A stretch of 64,000 bases of DNA from DASYQD01 sp963846495. Its GTDB lineage: Bacteria > Acidobacteriota > Thermoanaerobaculia > Multivoradales > JAIOJS01. Under the pieces are notes generated by a model. That model was not told the DNA's origin. It saw nothing but the letters and a program-made list of their open reading frames with translations, and did no database searches. The translations under genes and the position numbers were made by a program. The stretch spans positions 220,404-284,403 of the forward strand of contig CAWJWP010000030.1 in NCBI GenBank assembly GCA_963846495.1, given 5' to 3'. Below are positions 39,840 through 50,652 of this stretch, piece after piece. Positions within the stretch are counted from its first letter, which is position 1. The number at the start of each line of letters is the position of its first letter.

Positions 39840-40541
39840 TCAGGCCGCCGCGGCGGCGGCGAGCAGCGTACGGCAACGGTGGATGACGTCGCCGCGGCAG
39901 ACGGCCGAGAGCACCGCCACGGCGTCGGCGCCGGCCGCGAGGACGGTGCCGAGGTTGGTCTCGTCGATGCCGCCGATGGCGACCAGCGGCTTGCTGGTGA
40001 GGCGGCGTGCCGCGCGCACGCCGTCGAGGCCGACGACGGGATCGGGCGCTCTCTTGCTGGTGGTGGCGAACACTGGACCGATGGCGACGACGTCGACCGC
40101 CGCGTCGGCGTCGGCCGCCGCTGTTTGCGCGGCGTCGTGCGTCGAGGCGCCGACGAGCGCCTGCGGCGGCAACAGCTGGCGCGCCGCGGCGGGCGGCAGG
40201 TCCGCCTGCCCCAGCTGCACGCCGACGACGGGCATGAGCGCGGCGACATCGACGCGGTCGTCGATCCAGAGGGCGGCGCCGCTCCCGTCGAGCGCGCGGC
40301 AGCAGGCGTCGGCGAGCGCGTAGGCTTCGGCGCCGCTCGCGTTCTTGGCGCGCAGCTGGATCCAGCGCACGCCGGCTTCCGCCATCGCAGCCACCGCTCG
40401 CGGCAGCTCCGCAGCGCCGAGCGTGTCGAGGTCGGCGATCGCATAGAGCCGCGGCACCGGCAGCCGCCGCGCGCCGGCGGTCACCAGCGCGGCACCTGGC
40501 TCACTGCATTGCTGCCGCTTCGCGGCACCGCCGCTCCCCAC
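39840..40541 (-). CDS. thiE: Thiamine-phosphate synthase
   Basis: 233 residues from GTG 40541, one base away from the accC stop. TIM-barrel motifs: IQLRAKN, LWIDDRVDVAALM, GVQLGQADLP, GASTHD, VVAIGPVFATTSKRAPDPVVGLDG and LVAIGGIDETNL. Couples HMP-PP with thiazole phosphate to thiamine phosphate. The first 25 residues are not part of the fold, so GTG 40484 may be the real start. No other thi genes are near. Confidence 0.92.
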   Translation of the reverse strand: MGSGGAAKRQQCSEPGAALVTAGARRLPVPRLYAIADLDTLGAAELPRAVAAMAEAGVRWIQLRAKNASGAEAYALADACCRALDGSGAALWIDDRVDVAALMPVVGVQLGQADLPPAAARQLLPPQALVGASTHDAAQTAAADADAAVDVVAIGPVFATTSKRAPDPVVGLDGVRAARRLTSKPLVAIGGIDETNLGTVLAAGADAVAVLSAVCRGDVIHRCRTLLAAAAAA

Positions 40542-40542
40542 C

Positions 40543-42435
<1,893 letters not shown>

Positions 42436-42475
42436 CCGGCTCGGTCCTCCACGCAATCGCGAAAGAGAAAGCAAC

Positions 42476-42508
42476 GCCCTTCCGACGGCCGCCGCCGTGC
42501 GAAAGGGC
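42476..42508 (-). terminator. Candidate terminator after the Roadblock gene
   Basis: Just past the stop, the minus strand forms GCCCTTTCGCACGGC / GCCGTCGGAAGGGC with a short loop and continues GTTGCTTTCTCTTTC. The stem is imperfect and the T-run broken, so partial termination before accB is likely. Confidence 0.5.
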
Positions 42509-42865
42509 TCAGGTCAGGTCGGGCTCGAACAGGAGGCGGGCGCGGCGGAGCTCGAAGCGGGCACGCCCGTAGCTCGAGCTCTCGGCCAGCACCAGGAGGA
42601 GATAGTACCCCTCGGCGACATTGGCGACCATCAGCGTGAAACGGTCGGTGGAGACCGCCAGCTGCCGCACCTCGCCGACGTTGAGCTCGCGGTGGTCGTC
42701 GGAGATCACCCGCACCTGCGCGATCAGCTCGGCGGCGAGCACCTCGAGGTCGAGCTCGGGGTCGCTGTTGACCGACTCGACGGGGATGCCGTCGGCCGCC
42801 ACCAGCGAGAGCGCCACCGCGCCCTCGATGCGGTCGGTGATGCTATTGAGCCGTTCCAGGAACAT
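42509..42865 (-). CDS. Roadblock/LC7-domain protein (MglB-like)
   Basis: 118 residues from ATG 42865, which has GAGGAG upstream; a GTG at 42886 is less likely. Pattern: MFLERLNSITDRIEGAVALS, VAADGIPVESVN, DDHRELNVGEVRQLAVSTDR, VANVAEGYYLLLVLAE: the alpha/beta layout of Roadblock/LC7, which in bacteria acts as GAP or scaffold for small Ras-like GTPases such as MglA (polarity and pilus control). No GTPase gene is adjacent. The start overlaps the end of the TPR gene by 23 nt, so the two are coupled. Confidence 0.75.
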   Translation of the reverse strand: MFLERLNSITDRIEGAVALSLVAADGIPVESVNSDPELDLEVLAAELIAQVRVISDDHRELNVGEVRQLAVSTDRFTLMVANVAEGYYLLLVLAESSSYGRARFELRRARLLFEPDLT

Positions 42866-44624
42866 CGGGACCGGCTCCTCGTTCACCGCCGCGCAGCTTG
42901 CGCAGGTAACGGCTCAACAGCTGCATCTTGCGCGCGGTCAAGCCGCGCACCTCGGGCTCGGGCTCGCCGCCCACCAGCTCGGCGGCGGTGAGCTTCTGGG
43001 CGCGGCGCCGGCCGATCGCCTCGAGGCCGGAGAGCGCCGCCTCGTTGTCGGGGTCGCGCGCCAGCACCTGCTTGAAGATCTCCTCCGCCTCGCGCACGTA
43101 GCCTTGGCGTAGGTAGAGCTCGCCGAGGGTCGCGGTGCCGGGATCGCTCGGCCGCAGCTCCGGCACTTCGAGGGTGCCGGACGCCTGCAGCTCGACGCCA
43201 GCAGTGCCGGCGAGCGGGCTGGGCGTGGCGGCCGCGCGCGGCGGCGCAGCGGCGAGAGGCGCCGGAGGAGGCGCGGCAGTAGGCGACGCGGCGGCGGCGG
43301 GCGCCGGAGGCGGTGTGGGCGCGGCGGCTTCCGGCGCGGCCGGCGTCGCCGTCGGCTCCGGCGGCGCGGCCGGCTCGGCGGGGCGCTCCCACCAACGCGC
43401 TGGCGCGAGCGGACGCGCGGCGGCCGGAGTGGGCGTCGCCGCAGCGGCTGCCGGCGCGACAGAAGCGGAAGCAGGAGGCGGTGCGGGCGGCGGCGCCGCG
43501 ACCGGTGCTGGCGGGGCCGTAGCAGCGGCGGGTGCAGCCGGCGACTCCCACCAGCGCGCCGCGTGAACGGGAGCCACGGGAGCCGGCGGCTCGGGCGCGG
43601 CAGTCGGAAAGGCCGGGGGCGATGGCGCCGCAGCGGGAGTTGGAGCTGCCGTGTCAGCCGGAGCGGGAGCCGGCGTCGACGGCGGCTCCGGCGGCAGTGG
43701 CGGGAGGAGCCGGAAGATCTCGTCGGCGCTCGCCGGCCGCTGGCGGGCCGGCGTCAGACGGCCGAAGGGATCGACGGCGCGCGCTCCGGCCAGTCGGCGC
43801 TCGACGCCAGGCCGCAGCGGCAGCACGATCGGCGGGCGCGTGCCCAGCGGCATCCGAAACACTTCGTTGGCCACGAGCGCCGCGGCGCGAGGGCTGCTGG
43901 CCGCGGTCGGTTCACTTGCGAAAGGCGACGACGACGGGACCGGGGGCGGCGGCATTTCCGCTGGCGCCGGCGCCTCTTCCCGCCACTCATCGCTGACCGT
44001 TGGCGTCGCTGCTTCGCTCACCTCGGCCGGCTTCGCAACCTGCGCCGCCGTGGCCCGCGGCGCCGGCTCCGCCACCTCCGCCGGCTCGGCATCGCGCCAA
44101 GGCAGCGACGTCTCCTCGAAGGACTCCTCGCGACGCGGCACGGGCGAGGCCGCCACCGGAGGTGAGAAAGCGGGCGACGGTTCCGCCCAGCGATCGCGGG
44201 CGGCGCGCCGCGCCGCCGCCAGCCGCTGCTCCAGGCCCACCAGCTCGCTGGGCGGGATGCCGATCAACCGACAGCGATCGATCGCCGCCTGCGCCCGGTC
44301 CTCGTCGCCGAGCTGAAGCCAGCTCTCGGCGAGGAGCCGTGTGGCCACCGCCTGGGTGGGGTCCTGAGCGAGCACCCGCTCGAGCACCTTGACCGCGGCT
44401 TCCGGCTGCCCGGCTTCCAGCCGGCAACGGCCGAGCGCCACCTGGGCGGCGAGGTAGCCCGGATGGAAGCCGAGCCCGGTCTCCAGCACCTCCAGCGCCT
44501 CGGCGTGCAGGCCGCGCCGGCGATACTCCTCCGCCAGCTGCAGGAAGATGCGCGAGCTGCGGTCCCGCTCCCACCGCTCCCTCAGGTAGGTGAGGTTGTA
44601 GTCGGAGGGCGTCGGATCCACCAT
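42843..44624 (-). CDS. TPR protein with long Pro/Ala-rich linker
   Basis: 593 residues. N-terminal 150 residues: TPRs (YLRERWERDRSSRIFLQLAE, AQVALGRCRLEAGQPEAAVK). Residues about 160-470 are Pro/Ala-rich and low complexity, with repeats of ARWWE(R/S)P (three copies). C-terminus: another TPR pair (ATLGELYLRQGYVREAEEIF, DNEAALSGLEAIGRRRAQKL) and a basic helix. No signal peptide, so cytoplasmic. It overlaps the Roadblock gene and may present that protein to a partner. Function unknown. Confidence 0.75.
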   Translation of the reverse strand: MVDPTPSDYNLTYLRERWERDRSSRIFLQLAEEYRRRGLHAEALEVLETGLGFHPGYLAAQVALGRCRLEAGQPEAAVKVLERVLAQDPTQAVATRLLAESWLQLGDEDRAQAAIDRCRLIGIPPSELVGLEQRLAAARRAARDRWAEPSPAFSPPVAASPVPRREESFEETSLPWRDAEPAEVAEPAPRATAAQVAKPAEVSEAATPTVSDEWREEAPAPAEMPPPPVPSSSPFASEPTAASSPRAAALVANEVFRMPLGTRPPIVLPLRPGVERRLAGARAVDPFGRLTPARQRPASADEIFRLLPPLPPEPPSTPAPAPADTAAPTPAAAPSPPAFPTAAPEPPAPVAPVHAARWWESPAAPAAATAPPAPVAAPPPAPPPASASVAPAAAAATPTPAAARPLAPARWWERPAEPAAPPEPTATPAAPEAAAPTPPPAPAAAASPTAAPPPAPLAAAPPRAAATPSPLAGTAGVELQASGTLEVPELRPSDPGTATLGELYLRQGYVREAEEIFKQVLARDPDNEAALSGLEAIGRRRAQKLTAAELVGGEPEPEVRGLTARKMQLLSRYLRKLRGGERGAGPDVPGTAQ

Positions 44625-44662
44625 CGGCAGGAGTTGGCCTCGGCTCGGGCTGGGCGGCCGGG

Positions 44663-44671
44663 ATTATAACA
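44663..44671 (-). promoter_or_regulatory. Extended -10 promoter of the TPR-Roadblock operon
   Basis: TGT-TATAAT on the minus strand, consensus -10 with TGn, 38 nt before the ATG at 44624. No clear -35, as is usual for extended -10 promoters. Confidence 0.55.
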
Positions 44672-44769
44672 GCTGGCAGCACCGTGGGTTGCGCGCAGTC
44701 ATTCGCGCCAGACCACGCGCCGCGCCGGCGCCCCCGCCCTCTCGGCCGAGCCCGGCCAGCCGCCTCGGC

Positions 44770-45462
44770 TCAGCCCGTCACGCGAACCGGGATGTTGGTG
44801 GTGGCGGTGACGCTGGCGCCGCCGCTGGCCGCCTGCGCGGTGACGGTGATGCTGTCGCCGGCGCCGTCGACGGCGTCGACGCTGGCGTTGAGGCGGTCAC
44901 GCGCCTCGCCGCGCTCGTTGGTGACGACGATGCCTCCTTGCGACGCCAGGCGGCCGGCTTCGGTGCTGAAGAGGACGTTGGCCCCCTGAATCGGCTGCCC
45001 CTGAACGTCGCGGACGACCGCAACCAGCTCGACCTGCGCCGGTTCGCCGGCAGGGATGCTGGCGGGGGTCGCCACCAACGTCACCCGCTCGACCCTGGCG
45101 CCGACCTGGACTTTGACGTTGACCGCGTCGGCGGCCCCCGAGCGCGCCGTGATCGTCGCCTCGCCGCCGACACCGGTGCCGCGCAGCGTTGCGACCGCCT
45201 GGCCGCGCTCGTCGGTCGTGGCGATGGGGTCGATGGTTCCGAGGGTGGTGTCGAGGCGGATCTCGGTGCCGGGGTTGACCGGCTGCCCACTCGAGCGCAG
45301 CGCGGTGATGGTGACCGTCGAGGTGCCGGTAGACGTGATCGTCAGCGGGCTCGCCGTGATCACCAGCTTGGTGTTGGCAGGAGCCGTGGGAGTGGCCTTG
45401 TCGCAGGCCAGCAGCCCGAGCACGGTCAAGGAGATAGCCGCCGTCGTCGCGTGCGCGCGCAT
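44770..45462 (-). CDS. Bacterial Ig-like (Big1/invasin-type) lipoprotein
   Basis: 230 residues. Lipobox LGLLAC-D near residue 20. Two immunoglobulin-like domains of the Big1/invasin type (TSTVTITALRSSGQPVNPGT, TTDERGQAVATLRGTG; then AQVELVAVVRDVQGQPIQGA, VTNERGEARDRLNA). Surface-exposed adhesive or structural role likely. Last of three lipoprotein genes behind pilQ. A TATACT box just before the ATG suggests it also has its own promoter. Confidence 0.85.
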   Translation of the reverse strand: MRAHATTAAISLTVLGLLACDKATPTAPANTKLVITASPLTITSTGTSTVTITALRSSGQPVNPGTEIRLDTTLGTIDPIATTDERGQAVATLRGTGVGGEATITARSGAADAVNVKVQVGARVERVTLVATPASIPAGEPAQVELVAVVRDVQGQPIQGANVLFSTEAGRLASQGGIVVTNERGEARDRLNASVDAVDGAGDSITVTAQAASGGASVTATTNIPVRVTG

Positions 45463-45470
45463 GGTAGGTC

Positions 45471-45476
45471 AGTATA
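45471..45476 (-). promoter_or_regulatory. -10 box directly before a start codon
   Basis: TATACT ends 8 nt before the ATG at 45462, which would give a nearly leaderless transcript. No -35 identified. Confidence 0.35.
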
Positions 45477-45482
45477 CGGAAC

Positions 45483-45512
45483 GGGGCGGCCGCCCGTCCA
45501 GGCGACCGCCCC
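45483..45512. repeat. Short GC-rich inverted repeat between lipoprotein genes
   Basis: GGGGCGGCCGCC (45483-45494) and GGCGACCGCCCC (45501-45512) pair at 11 of 12 positions. It may act as a terminator-like hairpin for the gene upstream or be one copy of a dispersed GTAGGGGCG-type repeat. Confidence 0.5.
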
Positions 45513-45548
45513 TACCACGAGGCGCGAGAGCTCGACTGCGGTGCGTCG

Positions 45549-47417
45549 CTAACTCGACTCGCTGTTGTCGCCCGGCCCTGTGCACTGCGGGTCCGCCGCA
45601 TCGATCAAACCGTCGGCGTCGTTGTCGAACCCGTCGTTGCACTGCACGACCGGCGCCGGCGGCTCGCTGGTGTCGCCCTGACAGGACGCGTCGGGCGGGT
45701 TCAGCGTGAAGGCGTTCGACAGCGTCGACTCGCAGCCCGTGACCAGGTTGCGCACGGTGACGCTGATCGCCGTCGGCACCGCTCGCGTGCCGCTCGCCAC
45801 GTTGTCGCCGTTCGCATCGCAAGCGACGGTGCTGAACTGGAAGCTCGGCGGCGGCGTCGGCACGGTGATGGGGATTGTCGAGCTCGTCGCACCGGCCCCG
45901 ATCGCCGCCGAGGAGCCGTCGGCGCCGCCGAACAGCACCCGCAGCCCGGAAGGATCGAAGTTCTGGCCGTTGACGGTGGCCGCGCTGCCGATGATCCCCG
46001 CGTTGGGCACGATGTTGAAGATGAGCGGGTTGGGCGGTCCGATGAAGGTGAAGGTGCCGCCACTAGCGCTCGCTCCGCCCTCGATGTTGGTCACCGTCAG
46101 CGTCGCCGTGGTCTGGCCGTTGCAGGGCGGGATCGCGGCGCCCGCCAGGGCGGTGGTGGAGAAGCGGATCTCGGTCCCCGACACCGACAATACCTGCTGG
46201 GCGATGCCGCCGATGGTCACCGCCACCGGCTCGTCGAAGCCGCTGCCGAAGATGGTGACGATCGTGCCGCCGGTGAACGGACCTTGACCGGGTCCGACCG
46301 AGGTGATGCGGATCGTCGAACCGTAAGTGAACTGGCCGGAGAAGATCGCCGACGCGCCGTTGGAGTTGACGACGCGCACCTGGGCATTGAAGGGCGCGTT
46401 CAGCGTGCCGGCGGCGATGTAGGGGCGAATGTCGGGAGTCAGCGCCTCGAGTCGTCCGCCGTCTGCGAAGTTGGTCGGCGCCTCGAGGTCGATGGCGCCG
46501 CCGGGACCAACGAGCCGGAAGGTGACCTGCGACTCCTGCTCGAAGTGGTTGCCGGTGATGACGATCGGCGTGCCGCCCTCCTGCGGGCCGGTGGTCGGCG
46601 TGACGTTGAAGATCACCGGCGTCGAGATGCTGCCGCCGTGGGCGTAGATGTAGCCGTTGATCAGCGTGTCCGTTTGCTCGTGGTCGGAGCCGACGGCGTT
46701 GCGCACGGTGATGCTCACCGGCTGGGTCTGGCCGGGCGCGAGCGGCGTCGTCAACGGCGGTACCACGATGACGGCGCGGTTGGTGCCGACCGAGACGACC
46801 TGAGCGGTGCTGCCGCCGAAGAGCACGCTGATCGGCGCCTCGAAGCCCTGGCCGAAGATGGTCACCCGGTTGCCGCCGGCGGGATCGCCCGAGTTGGGAG
46901 AGACGTGATCGAGGAGGAAGACCGGTACTACGCCGATCCCGGTGACCAGGATCGAGGCCTGGCCGATGCTCTGCTCGAGCTGCGCGGTGACGACGGCGGT
47001 GCCCGCTATGGTGGCGGTGAAGAGCAGCGACACCTGCCCGTTGAGCAGCTGCGGGCAGAGCGCCAGGCTGCCCTCGCTGCAGAGCGGGGCGCCGGAGAGC
47101 GTGCCGCCGGTGGCGGTCACCACGATAGTGGTGCCGTTGGGCGGCGGGCTGCCGGTGCTGGCGTTGCGCACGTTGATGGTGATCGTGCTCGTCGGCGCCA
47201 CGGTGGCGGAGTCGAGCGGCACCTCCGAGGGGTTGGCGACGACCGTGATGTTCCAGGTGCCACTGCCCACGCCCCCGCTCGGCGGCACGCCGCCGCCGCC
47301 GCCCGTCGGCGGCTGCGTCGGCGACGACTCCGAGGAACAGCCCGCCATCCCTACGCCGAGGGCGAGGGCGGCAGCGGTGAGCGCAGCCTTCCAGGATTTC
47401 GCGTTGTTCATGGCCAT
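45549..47417 (-). CDS. IPT/TIG-repeat lipoprotein
   Basis: 622 residues. Lipobox MAGC-S near residue 26, a Gly/Pro linker, one Ig-like domain (residues 55-165), then four IPT/TIG domains marked by VSPNSGDPAGGNRVTIFGQG, VTPTTGPQEGGTPIVITGNH, VGPGQGPFTGGTIVTIFGSG and IVPNAGIIGSAATVNGQNF. The C-terminus CNDGFDNDADGLIDAADPQC is a calcium-loop-like DNDADGLID motif seen in myxococcal/acidobacterial surface proteins. Extracellular adhesive or structural role likely. GAGG lies nine bases before the ATG. Confidence 0.88.
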   Translation of the reverse strand: MAMNNAKSWKAALTAAALALGVGMAGCSSESSPTQPPTGGGGGVPPSGGVGSGTWNITVVANPSEVPLDSATVAPTSTITINVRNASTGSPPPNGTTIVVTATGGTLSGAPLCSEGSLALCPQLLNGQVSLLFTATIAGTAVVTAQLEQSIGQASILVTGIGVVPVFLLDHVSPNSGDPAGGNRVTIFGQGFEAPISVLFGGSTAQVVSVGTNRAVIVVPPLTTPLAPGQTQPVSITVRNAVGSDHEQTDTLINGYIYAHGGSISTPVIFNVTPTTGPQEGGTPIVITGNHFEQESQVTFRLVGPGGAIDLEAPTNFADGGRLEALTPDIRPYIAAGTLNAPFNAQVRVVNSNGASAIFSGQFTYGSTIRITSVGPGQGPFTGGTIVTIFGSGFDEPVAVTIGGIAQQVLSVSGTEIRFSTTALAGAAIPPCNGQTTATLTVTNIEGGASASGGTFTFIGPPNPLIFNIVPNAGIIGSAATVNGQNFDPSGLRVLFGGADGSSAAIGAGATSSTIPITVPTPPPSFQFSTVACDANGDNVASGTRAVPTAISVTVRNLVTGCESTLSNAFTLNPPDASCQGDTSEPPAPVVQCNDGFDNDADGLIDAADPQCTGPGDNSESS

Positions 47418-47437
47418 GACTGTTTCCCTCGGCCGTC

Positions 47438-47986
47438 TCAGGAGCTGAAGTCCATCGCGAACCGCGCCGGCTCGGTGCTGACCTCGTCGCCGCTCAAGGT
47501 GCGGCCGAAGAAGGTCAGCGCCAGCTCGAGCTTGATGAAGCGGGAGCCGGTCTCTTTGTCGAAGCCGCCGTTGATCGGCAGCAGATCCGACAGCGGGACG
47601 TTGCGCAGCTGCTCGGGGCCCATGACCACCAGATTGTTGATGGTGTCGGTGCTGCCTCGCGGCACGTTGCCGAAGATGCCCTCGACGAGGGGGCGCGGCA
47701 CCCGCGTTCCGGTGTCCAGCCGGCGGTAGGTGACCTGGTAGCTGGTGAGCTCGACGTCCATCAGGTCGCTGTCGTCAGCGGCGGGATTGAGGATGACGCT
47801 GCGGACGGTGATCGAATCGACCTGGACGAAGTTGCCGCTGCCGACGCTGAACGCGATCGGCAGGCCGTCGAAATCAGAGACCGTCAACAGCACGCCGCCG
47901 GTATCCGTGCGGTCGGTGCGGGTCTCGCAGGAGAACAGCGCCAGCGTCGCGACGCCGAGCAGAATGGAACGGGCCAGCCTCGTCAT
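47438..47986 (-). CDS. Lipoprotein of unknown function
   Basis: 182 residues from ATG 47986 (AAGGAA six bases before). Lipobox ALFSC-E. The mature part is beta-rich (VLLTVSDFDGLPIAFSVG, VELTSYQVTYRRLDTGTRVP, IKLELALTFFGRTLSGDEV) with no family I recognise; it looks like a single beta-sandwich. It starts 23 nt after the pilQ stop, so it belongs to the pil transcription unit by position. A pilus- or secretin-associated lipoprotein is possible but not shown. Confidence 0.75.
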   Translation of the reverse strand: MTRLARSILLGVATLALFSCETRTDRTDTGGVLLTVSDFDGLPIAFSVGSGNFVQVDSITVRSVILNPAADDSDLMDVELTSYQVTYRRLDTGTRVPRPLVEGIFGNVPRGSTDTINNLVVMGPEQLRNVPLSDLLPINGGFDKETGSRFIKLELALTFFGRTLSGDEVSTEPARFAMDFSS

Positions 47987-48009
47987 GGCATTTCCTTTCT
48001 CGACAATCT

Positions 48010-50631
48010 TCACAGCTTGATCACCCGCGGCGTGATGAAGATCAGCAGCTCCTCGTTGGCATTGTTGTGGCGGCGGTTCTTGAAGAGGTGGCCGAGGAGG
48101 GGGATGTCGGCGAGGCCGGGAACGCGATCCTGGCCCTGGTCGCTGGTGACCTTGTAGATGCCGCCGATGACGGTGGTGCCGCCGTCGCGGACGATGACCC
48201 GGGTGCGCGCTTCCTTGGTGGCGATCGGCGCGTTGGTGGCGCCGACCACCGCGAAGGCGAGCTGTGGCTCGCGCTTCTGCACCTCGATGTCCATCAGCAC
48301 GGTGCCGTCGGCGGTGACGTGCGGGGTGACGTCGAGGCGCAGCGTGGCGTTGACGAATTGTACGGTGACGGTGTTGTTGGCCACCGTCTGCACCGGGATC
48401 TGCAAGCCGCTCTGGATGCTTGCCTGAGTGTTGTTCAGGGTCGCTACCTTGGGTGCCGAGAGGATGTTCACCAAGCCTTCGGATTCCGCCGCTTGCAGGG
48501 TGGCGTCGAGGACAAAGGTGTCGAGAATGTTGCCCAAGCGCAGGTTGAGCAAGCCGTTGGAACCGCCGGTGAGCAGGTTCACCGAGCCGTCGCTCGAGAC
48601 GTTGTTGGGGAACACCAGGCCGGTGCTGTTGCCGTGCGCGTTGTCGGCGACGCCGTCGAAGCCCCAGCGGATGCCCAGCGTACGGTTGAACTGCTTGGTG
48701 GTCTCGACGATGCGCGCCTCGATCATCACCTGCGGCTCAGGGACGTCGACCTGGTCGATGACGTCGAGCACGGTGTTCATGAACTCGGGCAGCTCTTTGA
48801 TGATCAGCGTGTTGGTGCGCAGGTCGACGACGACCGAGCCCCGCGCGGAGAGGATGCTGGCCGTGCCGCTGCGCAACAGGCTCGCGATCTCGCTTGCCTG
48901 CGCGTAACTGATCCGCTTGAGCACCGTGCGCAGCGGCATGGCAAGGGCGGCCGCGGCGCGGCGATCGGACTCCGCCCGCGCCTCCTGGGCCAGCTGCTCG
49001 CGCGGCGCGATGCGCATGATGTTGCCGTCGAGCTCGTACCAGAGGTTGTTGGTCTTGAGGATGATCTCGAGCGCCTGGTCCCATGGCACTTGGTCGAGCT
49101 CGACGGTGACGTTGCCGGAGACGCCCGGCTGGATCACCATGTTGAGGCCGGCGATCTTGGCGAAGGTGCGCAGCACCTCCTTGATGTCGGCGTCGCGCAG
49201 GCTGAAGTTCACCGGATCGCCGACGTACTGCTTGGTGGTGTCGCCGACGATGCGCGGCGCGAAGCCGGTGGTGGGCGCCGGCTGGCGCTGCTCGGCGGCG
49301 GCGGGACCGACGTCCTGCACCTCGAGCGCCTCGACGGCGCCGACGTCGCTCGGCTCGATGCCGACGGGCGGTTGCGGCGCGGGCGCCGGTTGGACCGGCG
49401 GAGCGACGGGCGCAGCCGTCACCTCGCTGCCCGTGATCTCGACGCGCGGCGGCGCCGGCGGCGTGGTCGGCGCGGGAGCGGCGGCGACTTCGGCAGGCGG
49501 CGCTGACGGTACCGCGGGAGCGGCGGAAGCGGCCGGCTCGGCTTCGGGCGCCGGAGCCTCGGCGAGCTCGACCGGCGCCTCGGTGGCCGTCGGCACCGGC
49601 GGCGCCACATCGGCGGTCGTCTCGCCGAAGCTCACCAGCAGGCCCTCGCCGGTCGAGGCGAGCTGCGGCACGACGTTGGCCGCAAGGTCGAGCACGACGC
49701 GCGACACCGGTGCCGGCTGCGCCTTGAACTGCGCGATGCGCACACGTTCGAGGACGTCGCCGGGACCGGTCACGGTGGCCCGCGGCGAGGCGTTGACGAC
49801 GCCCTGCAGGTCGATGACGAACCGCGCCGGATCGGCGAGCTGGAAGGTCGAATACACGAAGTCGCCGTCGCCCTGAATGCGCACCTGCGTGCCGGCGGCT
49901 TGGCCGACGACCTCGACGTTCTCGAGCCGCGTCGCCACGACGCCGGCCGGCCGCGGCGCGACGTACGGCGCCTCCGGCGTGCCGGCGGCGCTCGCGGGAG
50001 GAGCCGCGGTCGTCGGCATCGGCCGCGCCGCCACCGCGGGAGGCGCGGGTGCCGGGGGCGGCGGTGCGACCGGCGTAGGGGGTGCCGAAGCGACGGGCGC
50101 CGCCGGCACCGGCTCGGAGGCGACCGCCATCGCTTCCTCGGAACCGGCCGGAACGAGCGTCAGCTGCAGCGCGTTGCCCTGGGCGGTGAGCTGGGCCTCG
50201 GTCTCGACGTTGGTCGCCACGACCAGCCGCGTCAGCGGCCGCTCGCCGCTGTCGACCTGCCGCACCGAGACCGAGCGCACGAGCTCACCCTCGGGCCCGA
50301 GGTCGGCGACTCCCGGCGCAGTGACGCTGTTCGGAAGCTCGAGCACCAGGCGGCCTTCGCTGTCGCGGTACTGCGTCCACACGAGCGGCGCCGTGGCCTG
50401 GAGCTCGAGCCGCACGCCCGGCGCCGCTTCGCGTAATTGGAGCGACGTGATCTCCACCGGTGCCGCCGGCTCCGCGCGCGTCGCCGCCGCCGGTTCTGCC
50501 GAAGGGGAGGGGCCTTTGTCACCCGTCTTGGCCCCGGAGGCGCAGCCGAGCAGCAGCGCAACGGCGAGCGGGCCGAGCGAGGCCCGGACCATGGCGCCGA
50601 AGAGCTCCCTCCTACAACGGACTTTCCGCAT
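48010..50631 (-). CDS. pilQ: Type IV pilus secretin PilQ
   Basis: 873 residues, ATG 50631 with GGAGG upstream. Lipobox-like LLLGC. Two AMIN domains (TSLQLREAAPGVRLELQATA; VVATRLENVEVVGQAAGTQV), Pro/Ala linker, a secretin N0/STN domain (VGDPVNFSLRDADIKEVLR, VTVELDQVPWDQALEIILK), N1 (LIIKELPEFMNTVLDVIDQV), and the secretin core (VDVPEPQVMIEARIVET, LRLDVTPHVTADGTVLMDIE, IPLLGHLFKNRR). It forms the outer-membrane gate for the pilus. Confidence 0.96.
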   Translation of the reverse strand: MRKVRCRRELFGAMVRASLGPLAVALLLGCASGAKTGDKGPSPSAEPAAATRAEPAAPVEITSLQLREAAPGVRLELQATAPLVWTQYRDSEGRLVLELPNSVTAPGVADLGPEGELVRSVSVRQVDSGERPLTRLVVATNVETEAQLTAQGNALQLTLVPAGSEEAMAVASEPVPAAPVASAPPTPVAPPPPAPAPPAVAARPMPTTAAPPASAAGTPEAPYVAPRPAGVVATRLENVEVVGQAAGTQVRIQGDGDFVYSTFQLADPARFVIDLQGVVNASPRATVTGPGDVLERVRIAQFKAQPAPVSRVVLDLAANVVPQLASTGEGLLVSFGETTADVAPPVPTATEAPVELAEAPAPEAEPAASAAPAVPSAPPAEVAAAPAPTTPPAPPRVEITGSEVTAAPVAPPVQPAPAPQPPVGIEPSDVGAVEALEVQDVGPAAAEQRQPAPTTGFAPRIVGDTTKQYVGDPVNFSLRDADIKEVLRTFAKIAGLNMVIQPGVSGNVTVELDQVPWDQALEIILKTNNLWYELDGNIMRIAPREQLAQEARAESDRRAAAALAMPLRTVLKRISYAQASEIASLLRSGTASILSARGSVVVDLRTNTLIIKELPEFMNTVLDVIDQVDVPEPQVMIEARIVETTKQFNRTLGIRWGFDGVADNAHGNSTGLVFPNNVSSDGSVNLLTGGSNGLLNLRLGNILDTFVLDATLQAAESEGLVNILSAPKVATLNNTQASIQSGLQIPVQTVANNTVTVQFVNATLRLDVTPHVTADGTVLMDIEVQKREPQLAFAVVGATNAPIATKEARTRVIVRDGGTTVIGGIYKVTSDQGQDRVPGLADIPLLGHLFKNRRHNNANEELLIFITPRVIKL

Positions 50632-50652
50632 GACGCTCGCCTCCCTCCGGGC

